Shown here: piece by piece, positions 1 through 9,541 of the stretch | How positions within the stretch are numbered: the stretch's first letter is position 1 | How the letters are laid out: each line of letters starts with the position of its first letter | Source: Phragmites australis | Lineage: Eukaryota > Streptophyta > Magnoliopsida > Poales > Poaceae | Assembly: GCF_958298935.1 (NCBI RefSeq) | Contig: NC_084939.1 | Location: 2,743,501-2,807,500, forward strand | DNA length: 64,000 nt | Reading direction: 5' to 3' | The notes under the pieces: model-generated | Database searches by the model: none | What the model saw: only the letters and a program-made list of their open reading frames with translations | What the model was told of the DNA's origin: nothing | Program-made: the position numbers and the translations under genes

Positions 1-1050
1 CATCAGTTCCAACTTCTGGATCCCCTTCCTACAACTCTGTGGTGTATCGCTGATCGGCTCGGCACATAGCTGGCTGGTGGTTACCGATGAGGTCATCAAG
101 CTCCACCTCATGAACCCTCTCACCGTCAGCTGTGTCGCACTTTTTCCCATCACCACATTGCACAACGTAGAGGCCTTCACCTCCATGGATGAGGATGGAA
201 ACCATATGTACAATGTATGCACCAAATTAGGGGAGCTTGTGCCCATCCACATCAGTGAAGCGTGGGACTGCATGTACGACTGGGCAGTCCTCTCTTGCGA
301 CCTCTCCATCAGCGGACACGCGTGTGTCGTGCTGCTCCTAACACATCGCTCGGCAAGCTCTCGTTCACCAGACCTAGTAATGAGTGATGGACGTGGATCC
401 CACCGGGGGACTGCACGGGCCTTTGGCAGGGCAACTTCTAACATGGCGATGCATACAACTACAAGGATGAATTGTTTTATGTATTGCGCGCTGATGATTT
501 GATTTACACCTTGGACCTAAATGGGTCCTCGTCGGTGGCCAGGAAGATAATGCCTAAGCTGAACCATGGGGATCAACCATACAAGTATCTCGTCCACATG
601 CCATGGGGCAAGCTCTTGCAAGCATGAAGACTCAGGAATGAGCACGAACCGACCACACTTGTGGAGACTGAGTCGGATGATGATTTTGTCGACCCATTGG
701 TGGAACTCCACACAGCTAAGATGCAGCTCTAAAAGGTCGACAGCCATGAACAAAGGCTTGTGAAGCTGGATGGTTTGTGAAATCATGTTCCTTTTCTCGG
801 TTACAGTGGCTCAATGTGCCTCCTGGTCGCAGACTTTCCCGAGTTGAAGCCGAACTGCGCCTACAATATGGATGATTCAACTGAATTTATGAATTACGGT
901 AAACACAACAAGCAAGAAATCGGTGTGTGGGACATTGAGAGCCAGAGTTTGCAGAGCCTTGGCGAGGCCTCACACCTCTCAAATTGCCCTGATTGAATTG
1001 GCCAGTGCCCATTTGGATAACACCCTCCCTTTTGTAAAGGGGTACGATGA
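1..1050 (+). pseudogene. Decayed DUF295 (KIB1-4 beta-propeller / F-box-associated) gene, 5' end outside window
   Basis: Three reading frames together carry the C-terminal half of a grass DUF295 protein. One frame, open from the left edge, reads ...SAHSWLVVTDE.. KLHLMNPLT. A second holds LGKLSFTR..WTWIPPG and, after another shift, YKDELFYVLRADDLIYTLDLNG (about 455-520). The last part (814-996) holds GSMCLLVADFPELKPNC and IGVWDIESQSLQSL, matching the usual C-terminal 'FPGLKPNCVYF..IGVWDMESQS' block of this family. Several frameshifts and in-frame stops (for example near 625 and 730) separate the blocks, so no intact protein can be made. The family is large and fast-evolving in grasses, and many members are pseudogenes. 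The family assignment is from remembered consensus; the lesions are seen directly. Confidence 0.72.
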
Positions 1051-2500
1051 TTTTGTTTATTGGTATCAAGAATGAGATACATGCCATCATTGCTCATGAA
1101 CCTACATCCGTGTTCGATCAAGATACAATTGTAACACTTTGCCTCCAAAATTCACTTAGAGCCCATCCCACTTGTAGGGCGGACCCGCTACGTATAGCAC
1201 ATCTATTACACTTTTATTCTTACTTCATGTAAAAGAGTTAACCCAAAGATGCTAAGTTTGGAGCGTGAAGGCTTATAAGCTGGCCCCATCATATTTAAAC
1301 TATCAAGATGGTACTAAACCTACCACACCGGAACACTTGGGCCACACGGGCCGAAATCAAATACACTAATGGGACTAGGTATTATATATAGCAATGGCAG
1401 CCAAGTTGCGAGAGTCGGTGCGGTTGTGGTCCACAGAGGCCGGGGTGGAGGAGCAATGGGAGAACTTGGTGTTTCAGACAAAGCTAGGGACAATTGGGCA
1501 ACCACGCTGAACTACGACCATGCCATCGGCGCCTATGACAATGACAAACTCATCGAGGGAATGACTGACAACTGGTAGCAAGCACTGCCAGCTCGTGTTT
1601 GGACAATGGATGGCATTGGTTAGGCCAAAGGGCCAAAGGGGGTGCATGCTTGAAATATAATGCCAGTTGTTTATGGATTGCTTTGCTTGTGTTGTGTATG
1701 GCGATGTAATGGTGTTGATCCGCGAACGAATGTTTGGTTTTGTAGTTGGTGGCCGTGTTCATGGCATTGTACAGTTCAGTGAGCAATAAGGACAGCTCAA
1801 AAAACTGAGAATAAGAGAGGATACATAATCATGTTTGGGCACCTACAGAACGTGTGAGGATTTTCCAATCCCTGTAGGAATTGAACTGTTGCATATAAAA
1901 TCTTGCGAAATGTTTGTTTAGAGACAGAGAAAGCGAAATGCTGTTAGCGACCTACTGGAGGTGGAGGCGCCAAACCAACGAGCTACGCGAGAAGCCGAAT
2001 ATTCAAATTTCAAAGGCCTTATCAAGGCATGGGAAGAAGTGGACCAGCAAGTGAGCCCGGAAGCCCAACCCAATCTACATCGGCTAAGAATGGGCCAACA
2101 AGTTTCTTGCCCATGAGGCCTATAAGAGCCCATGAATGCTACTGTTCTATACATACATGGCAAGCCCATAATCCTAATCCTATCGCGTGAGTATGTTGAT
2201 CTGTTTGATAGAACTCTCGAATTAATTTTTAGAGTGAAATTAATAGGATCTCTGTTAAACAGAAGTTTGCAGTTTGAAAGTTTAACTTTCAAAGTGATTT
2301 TTAAAATGAACCGGATATTAGAAACTTAAAAAAATCAGTTTCTCCTGATTCATTTCCGTAGAGGATTACTTTATCATAAAATTTATCCAATAAAATTATT
2401 TTCAGTCGGATAATCACTTTTTCCGAACAATAACTTCGTCGGAGACTTTTGTTCACGGGAGCTCGGTCAAACCTGAGACCCACCGTCCTCTACTGTTCAC
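1051..2500. other. Intergenic, no gene recognised
   Basis: Short open frames occur (for example 1,369-1,578 +) but match nothing I recognise and lack codon structure. From about 2,040 to 2,480 the AT-rich sequence has the look of a degraded retroelement end, but I could find no paired repeat or target duplication for it. Confidence 0.5.
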
Positions 2501-2659
2501 GCCTGGACCTTGAATGCGGTCTCTGACATCTGGGACCATTTACTCCACTTATCCCCAACTGTCAGTGACTCCCGTCTCGGCCCAAAACTCAGCACCGAAA
2601 TCTTGCCTCGCCTTACACCTCGCCCCTTCCCCTCGCCGGCGGCCACCCACCCGCCGGAG

Positions 2660-5307
2660 ATGGGCGCCACCGCGAAGCCCCTTCCGTTCGTCTGCTTCAA
2701 ATGGCCATGGAGCTCTAACCCTAACCCGTCGCCGAGCCCCAGCCCCTGCGGCGACCTCGAGCTCCCCTGGCTCTTCAAGTCCGTCCGCACCCTCGCGCAG
2801 GGCCTCCTCATCGCCGGCGACCTCCCCTCCCCCGCCTCTGTCCGCGGCGGAGGAGGAAGGGGACGGCAGAGGAACACCGGCGCCGCGGCGGTGGAGGCGG
2901 ACCGCGGGGACGCGGAGCAGCGGGCCCTGGCGGCGGCGCTGGCGAGCGGGAGGCCCGCGACGGTGCTGGAGTTCTACTCGCCGCGGTGTCGCTTGTGCGC
3001 GTCGCTGCAGGGAATCGTGCAGGAGATCGAGGAAGGCTCCGGTGGTTCGGCCAGCTTCGTGCTTGCCGACGCCGAGGACGACCGGTGGCTCCCCGAGGTG
3101 AGGCTCCTCTTCTTGCCAAATGCTTTGTTCAGCCAATTCTGTAGGTTTGTTCTGTCGATTTGGGTTAGTCTTCGCAATGGTAATTTAGTTGGATTAGTCT
3201 TGCTCTGCTTATGTGCTGAATTGATGTATTGTGTTGTGATTTTCAGAAATTAGAAAATATGTAGGTTGTATGGTAAAAGAGTAATCTTTGACGAGATGAT
3301 TGGATTTCATTTTCGGATTTAGCACTTGCAGTGGAGGTTTCGAAGAATTAGTTGGGTTATGACACCATTTGGCCAAAGGTTGCAATCGAGTTATGTCACT
3401 TGCGCTGCTTTAGGGCCAATGTCATTGCACATCGCAGCCATAGTACCATGAGTAGTAATCATCTTTATCTCCTTGGTTTGTTTTTGTTCTTGGGCATTGT
3501 GAGGATTCTCACGTTAGTACTAAGTACTTTGTAGAACAGTGAAAGAGTGAGAAGGAGCTTTGTATCGTAGATATGAGCTATCACTCTTGTAGCATTGTTC
3601 CACAATATACTGCGGTGAAGATAAGGAAATATGGTGCCTGAACTGATCTCTGTACTATAGCGGTAGTATCTGGTGGGCATTGGTTCCAGACATTAGTGTG
3701 ACTTGGTGATGATTTGTCTGATGGTTGAAAATGGAGCCTTGGTGGAAGCTGTAATCTGCTGAAGTTGAATATGCCTGGCCCTCTAGACTGTTTGGTTACA
3801 ACCAAGCATCTCAGTATGATATCTACTTTCTGCTCAGACGCACCAGTTTTTAACCAATGTAGCGTCAATCAATCGTTGTTCTGTATGTATATTATGATTT
3901 ACTTTAAATTTTTAGGTACTTATGATACAGACATATGGTGTCCAAAGGAAAAAAAAAACTGTGGTAAGATGTGCATTTACCATGTGCTAGTTAGTACTTA
4001 TTATCTTTATAAATAGATCAATAGGTTTTTTGGTAATTTTTCAGAAGAACAAGAGTAGAGAGCTCAAGATAGGTTGATGGAAAACCTGCTCTGAGAATTT
4101 GTTCATGTAGAGTTGTGTGATAATTCTGGTTGGCCTGCTACAATTTTGAAACATGGACTAGTTTCAACTTTGTGTATAACTGTAAAAGTAAGTTGTACTC
4201 TATTTTTTGTTCCTTCTTCAAACATTGGTAAGTATGAGATTATCAACTTTCCCATTTGGACAAAATAGTTACATTTTATTCTGTCATGTTAGGTGCTGAA
4301 ATAACCACATGTTTCTGTATTTCTTATTCTTTGATTGTAAAGATTTCATATTTAACAATTAACATAATCCTGCAGTGAATTGCAATTTATTCTTCTGTTG
4401 CCACGAAATATCGGTCCTTATTTACCAAACAAGTCTGGAGTATGGCCTTATTCTTCTCTTTTGCGTGTGTCTGCATTGGGTTGGAGATCATACTTCTCCA
4501 AACTTCTATGTGAAATAGAAAATTGTTCTTTGCCACGTAAACTATAGGAAACGTGACAATTATAGGTTCTCACGAAAGTGATGTAGGGATTCTTCGTTTA
4601 CTGCCTTGTAGATTTCCCAATCAAAGGATACAGACAGTCTCTAGGCTTGGAGAATAGCTATTTTCTTTCAACTGAAGTCCACAAGAGCATGGAATGCACT
4701 ATAAGATGATTCTGTGCACAAATGAAAGAAGTGAAAATTGCAAAATTCTCAGTTACTTTACAATTTAAGCTGATGTATTCATCTCCCCTTCTACCCCTTG
4801 CTGCTTCATATTATTTATGATGATTTATGCCAACATGATGGGAAGCAATAATAACATTTGAAATCTTTGCCACCCTTGAATGAGTAAATTTATTTCGTTT
4901 GTCCTATTGCATCTTGTAATCCTTGGTTTGTATTGTTAACTTTCCAATTCCCTTAACCTTTCCTTCATGTTGTTTGGCTTTGGATACTCCTTGCTTCTTT
5001 TCTGTCCTAGAGATAGCCTACTATTTGTTTTGTCATTTTCTTTCAGGACCTTTTCTCATATCTGCATCACGTGTTGAACCATCACCGTACAACGTTGTGG
5101 ATATTACAACATTCTAACAGCAACTTGTATTTTTTACATTTGCAGCTCCTGCATTATGATATCAGATATGTCCCTTGCTTTGTGCTTCTGGACAAGCATG
5201 GCAGAGCTTTAGCGAAGACTGGAGTACCAACCAGCAGGCAGCATGTTATCTCCGGTCTCCATCACCTCCTGAAGATGGAGCACCCATCTCGGCATGAAGG
5301 AAACTAG
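2660..5307 (+). CDS. Thioredoxin-fold protein with CRLC redox motif (2 exons)
   Basis: Exon 1 is 2,660-3,097 (146 codons, ends at GAG|GTGAGG) and exon 2 is 5,146-5,307 (preceded by TTTGCAG). The phase is 0 across a 2,048-bp intron, giving 199 residues. ATG 2,660 is the first in-frame ATG ([10 protein letters not shown]). After a low-complexity Pro/Ser/Gly N-terminus, residues about 90-195 form a thioredoxin-like domain. [17 protein letters not shown] gives strand beta plus a CxxC (CRLC) at the start of the helix. [11 protein letters not shown] segment follows, then the YVPCFVLLD cis-proline strand in exon 2 and a C-terminal helix. Similar plant single-domain proteins are uncharacterised; the GC-rich N-terminus may be an organelle transit peptide, but that is inference. 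It is not a classical WCGPC thioredoxin: Trp is replaced by Arg, so reducing power or partner choice may differ. The downstream Tourist MITE lies about 310 bp past the stop. Confidence 0.85.
3098..5145 (+). other. Intron of the thioredoxin-fold gene
   Basis: AT-rich 2,048-bp intron bounded by GTGAGG and TTTGCAG. The short open frames in it (3,352-4,016) have no recognisable product. Confidence 0.8.
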
Positions 5308-5619
5308 AGCGCGCCTCCATCATCGTGATGCCAGATCCTTGAGCAAGATAATTTCACAAAGCACATTTTGTTTAGCAAGCATGAAAATGAGCAACGTTGA
5401 TACTTCAATTCTTTAGCGGATTGATAGTATTTGTTTAGTTTTTCTAGGTGTAAAAGCAGTGTATATTTTCCTTTTGTTGGGTTGTAGCGACGGAATCAGG
5501 CTTAAAAATAGTCTACCCGTTTCTCTTTCGCAGTAAAAATTATCGATTGTTCATGTAATGGCTGCAGTGCTTTTCAACCAGCGAATGTGATGGCGCGTGT
5601 TATTTTAGTGGCATGTTTA

Positions 5620-5840
5620 GGCCATGTTTGGTAGGGTTTTAACTCCTAACTTTATGTTAGATCTTGAGTTTATAAGTTAAGATGAGATTGTTTAAGTCTT
5701 TAATTTTAGATTAAAATAAAAATAAAATAACTCATCTAAATATTATCGATGTATTCACAGCTCTTAACTCTATAAATTTCTGAAACTAGGATTATTCAGC
5801 TCCAATAATTCTTGGATATGAAACTCTATCAAACAGATGC
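5620..5840. mobile_element. Tourist-like MITE (copy 1)
   Basis: An AT-rich 221-bp element starts GGCCATGTTTGGTAGGG and ends ATCAAACAGATGC, an imperfect inverted repeat of the start. It is flanked by TTA on both sides (5,617-5,619 and 5,841-5,843), the target duplication typical of PIF/Harbinger Tourist elements. The core, with GATTAAAATAAAAATAAAAT, is shared with the copy at 46,500-46,673. The right end lies inside the LINE target site, so the MITE predates the LINE. Confidence 0.65.
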
Positions 5841-5848
5841 TTAGTACT
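5839..5848. repeat. LINE target-site duplication, 3' side (GCTTAGTACT)
   Basis: The ten bases GCTTAGTACT next to the T-run (poly-A of the minus-strand LINE) recur exactly at 9,079-9,088, bounding the LINE insertion. Confidence 0.8.
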
Positions 5849-8800
5849 TTTTTTTTTCTTAACCGGTAGTAGAGCTGCCCGTAGTCCCCAAAAAACAAAG
5901 CAACCAAAGAGAAACAGAAAGAAATGAAAAGAAACAAACTCACCACAGAAGGAAGAGAAGAGAAAAGCACAAACTCAAAAAGAGAAAACAGGACACGAAA
6001 CTAAGAAACGACCCTTCCTCAGCTTCCTTCTAGTCCAATAGTTGTGACAACCCTTTTGCGCCGGTTAAACACCAGTGTGTAGCTTCCTCCCAGATTACTT
6101 GTTGTAACCGCTGCACGTCAGCCCTCACGTCATTGAAAACACAACATTACGAAACTTCCAGGTTGGCCATGCCACTAAAATGAGCAGTGTGTTAAAACCT
6201 TTTCGCTTCTCCTTAGGAATTTCGACCGCTGCACGGCACCACCATTCGCTGAGCCTATCCTCAGGTGGTTGTGGAACAACATGCACAAGCCCCACTCGTG
6301 TCAATATGCCAAACCAAAGCTGTCGAGTGAAGACGTAATTCGTGAGAAGGTGTTGTATTGTTTCTTCATCTCTGTCACACAGCAGGCAGTGAGCCGGATG
6401 TTGGAGACCTCACCGGGCCAGTCTATCCACCATCCAACATCGGTCTCGGATGGCAAGCCAAAGAAAGAACATGCACCTCGGTGGAGCCCACGTCTTCCAT
6501 AGCCTCTTCCGCTGCTCAAAGCCAATCTTTTCGATAAAGAAAGTATGATATGCCGAGCTCACCGTGTACTGTCCTGATGCGGCCGACTTCCATGTGTGTA
6601 TATCCGACACATCAGGCTAAAGCAGAACCCCTTCCACGTGGTCCCAAACCTGCAGGTATTCGGAAATCGCCTGAACATTGAGGCCCCTAGTAATGTCTTT
6701 CACCCACCTGTGATCATGCAGTGCTTCAGCCACAATGCGCTTCTTAAAACACCATTTACCAACCGCAGCTACCAGGGTAGGTGAAAGTTCTGCCAGAGCT
6801 TGGCCCTGCAACCATCTGTCAGACCAGAAAAATGAGTTCCGGCCATCACCAACCGTGGAGGTAATGGAGATAGCAAACAAGGCCTTGACATTCTTGTGCA
6901 CCGGCAAGCTGAAAGTTACCCATGGTTTAGTCGGTTGTGTTTTCTAAAACCACAACCATCTCATACGGAGCTAGGGATGTCAATGAGGACCCGATCCCCG
7001 ATTCCCCGTGAGAAATTCCCCTATTAGGAGATGAGAATGGGGAGATTTCGTCACCTGCGGGGATATAAATGGTACAAATCATATCCCCGTCGGGTCTAGC
7101 GGGGACGGGTATGGGGAAGCATTCCCCGTCCCCGTTTCCCCCTGGGGACCCGTTTCGGCCCAACGATGGTAGCCCAGGCATGCGCGACCAGCCCAGGCGG
7201 GAGCCAGATGCGCGGCCCAGGCGGGCGCTAGCGCACAGCCCAGCCAGGCACGGCCTGGCGCCATGGCATGGTGCGGGTCGGCCCAGGTGGGCGGGGACGG
7301 GTTCCCCGTCGGGTCTCCATTCCCCGCGTTGGGACGGGGATGGGGAGAAAATAGTCCCCGCAAGCGGGGGGGGGGGGGGGGCGGGGACGGAAAATTTTCC
7401 TTCGTGTGGGGACGGAGATGGGGAGCCATTCCCCGACGGGGAATTCCCCATTGACATCCCTATACGGAGCGCCCAGTTCAAAGTGTTGATGTCATGAATT
7501 CCAAGACCACCAAGCTCAAATGGCGTACAAACTTTGCTCCATGCAACAACACAATGTCCACCTTTGACCTCAGCCTTTCCTTTCCACAAGAAAGTGCACC
7601 TGGTTTGTCTATAGCCTTGACAGCCCAACGTGGAAGATCCAAAGCGATGAGCTGATAGATTGGAATGGAGGTCAGCACAACACGTACCAAAGTCAGTCGA
7701 CCTGCAGGATGCATCAAGGTGGCTTTCCAACACGGTAATTTGTTAGCTATCTTATCCAACAAATATTGCACTTGCGCTTTCGTCAATTTCCCAACTGAGA
7801 GCGGCAATCCCAAATAGGTACACGGGAACTCCTTTACAGCACACGACATAGCATCACATACCACTTCAAGGTCATCTTTACTACACTGGATTGGAGAGAT
7901 TGAACATTTCTGAATGTTTGTCTTCAGGCCTGAAGCTTCCCCAAAAAGCTTTAATAGATCTTTGATCATATCAAGGTCAGATTGAACTGGCCGAAGAAAG
8001 AGCACGACGCCGTCCGTATAAAGGGAAACTCTGTGCTGAAGTGGCCGCCAAGATAAGGGCTGCAACAGTCCTTCCTCACTCGCGCAAACAACCAACGCGT
8101 TTATGGTATCCATCACAAGAATGAACATCATGGGTGACAATGGATCCCCTTGCCGCAGACCGTGCTGGTGTTGAATTGCCTCCCCCGGCTCCCCATTCAA
8201 GAGCACCCAGGTGGACGCCGTGTATAGAAGGCCACAAAGGATGTTGCGCCACCACACACCGAAACCCAAGTGCCTGAGGATAGCCAAAAGGAAAGACCAT
8301 GAAACAGAATCAAACGCCTTGTCTAACTTGAGTAAGACCCTCGGTTCTTTTTGTTGGTGGAGAAAGCGTACAGTCTGTTGCACCAACAAGAAGTTATCTT
8401 GAATGCACCTCCCATGGGCGAAAGCGCTTTGATTAGTAGACACCAAGGACGACAATCTTGGAGCAAGCCGATTCACAAAAAATTTCGCCACCAACTTAGC
8501 AAAGCTATGAATTAAGCTAATGGGGCGGTAATCTTTGACTTGAATTGCTTCAACATGTTTGGGTAACAACATGAGGAAGGCTGAATTGAGCATCCCCAAT
8601 TTCCTTGTATCCCTGTCAAACACCGCACACAAAACTGCCATGAGGTCGTCTTTGATGATAAGCCAGCAGCATCGGTAGAAGCGGTCTGTGTATCCATCCG
8701 GCCCGGGAGACTTGTCGGGCGCGAGTTGTTTAACCGTCGACCACACCTCTTCCTTCGTGAGAGGATCCTCAAGAACACCGAGGTCATGAGTTGGTATCTA

Positions 8801-9078
8801 CAAGGATTCAAGGTCCAAGGTACGGAAACGGTCCTCTGCAGAACCAAGCAGCTGCCTATAATAGTTGAATGCCACCTCTTGTTTATCATCTTGGCCGGTG
8901 TACAAATGTTAACCATCCTGAAGTTTCCCGATGAGATTCTTTCGCTTTCTATGTCGGGCGTGGAGATATAAGAAGGAAGTATTAGCGTCCCCCTCCCTTA
9001 GCCAAACAATCCGGGATCTCAAACATGCTATTGTCCTTTCGAGTGAAGCCAACCCGAGACAACGCTGCTTCAGATTGC
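5849..9078 (-). mobile_element. L1-type non-LTR retrotransposon (LINE), 5'-truncated and dead
   Basis: Read on the minus strand, the element holds part of ORF2: the pre-RT linker (WLREGDANTSFLYLHARHRK), the reverse-transcriptase domain (8,746-7,478: SPGPDGYTDRFYR, LRQGDPLSPMMFIL, SYLGLPLS-like CTYLGLPLSVGKL) and the zinc-binding zf-RVT region (6,907-6,000: WKSAASGQYTVSSAYHTFF, WAPPRCMFFLWLA). It ends in poly-A at 5,848-5,857. The apurinic endonuclease and ORF1 are missing, so it was cut short on insertion. Catalytic residues are broken: the FADD/YADD box reads YTDG, and the first-aspartate block reads LLKLDKAFDSVSW with two residues lost. A hAT element (6,972-7,462) interrupts it. Without that insert the LINE is about 2.7 kb. 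Exact 10-bp duplications flank it. Confidence 0.9.
6972..7462. mobile_element. Non-autonomous Ac/Ds-like hAT element nested in the LINE
   Basis: The 491-bp insert begins TAGGGATGTCAATG and ends with its exact complement CATTGACATCCCTA. It is flanked by a perfect 8-bp duplication TACGGAGC (6,964-6,971 and 7,463-7,470), the hallmark of hAT transposition; the TIR resembles the maize Ac terminus. The interior is made of degenerate GGGGACGGG/CCCCGTCCCC repeats and a 16-base G run (7,366-7,381). It encodes no transposase; the open frames across it are low-complexity. Excising it and one TACGGAGC rejoins the LINE frame at ...GIHDINTLNWALR. Confidence 0.92.
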
Positions 9079-9088
9079 GCTTAGTACT
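9079..9088. repeat. LINE target-site duplication, 5' side (GCTTAGTACT)
   Basis: Exact partner of 5,839-5,848. It places the LINE 5' truncation point at 9,078. Confidence 0.8.
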
Positions 9089-9541
9089 GTATGTGTGGAA
9101 GCCATGCCTCATCACCGGTGGCAGAGTGGGACTTTGAGCCTAGGTATTTATTTTATATGGTCTTGTGCGTTAAGCCATGAACCAAATTTGCTTTTGACCA
9201 AAATGATCCAATATATGTTGAAATATATGAAGACTGTGAGAAACTCTGATTTCGATCAATTCGAAAAGAAAGCGAAGAATTATTCATGCACAAGGAAATT
9301 GGACGGAAGAATTTGTATCCTCATGAATGAGAATGGAGTTCTCCTTTCACCAAAAAAAAAAAAGATAATGGACTTCTCCATTCTCGAACAGCGAATTTCC
9401 TAGCCACTGATGATCGATCAGACGGACGCCGTGACCCCGATCGGTTATCCGAGAAGGCCCCTGACGCGCCGCCGCTCTCGTCACCCCTCGTCCCCCTCCT
9501 CTCCTCTCGTCTCACCACCACACCGCCCACACCCGAACGCG

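Noticed and set aside
1369..1578. Possible fragment of a defence or dirigent-type protein
   Set aside because: Similarity was too vague to support; left unassigned.
2549..3136. Long minus-strand and alternative-frame open frames over thioredoxin exon 1
   Set aside because: Shadows of a GC-rich exon; only the plus-strand frame from 2,660 has a recognisable fold and correct splice sites.
7069..7497. Open frames of Gly/Pro/Arg-rich sequence over the hAT element, and the fused minus-strand frame 6,927-7,733
   Set aside because: They arise from G/C repeats in the transposon; the fused frame joins LINE and hAT sequence.
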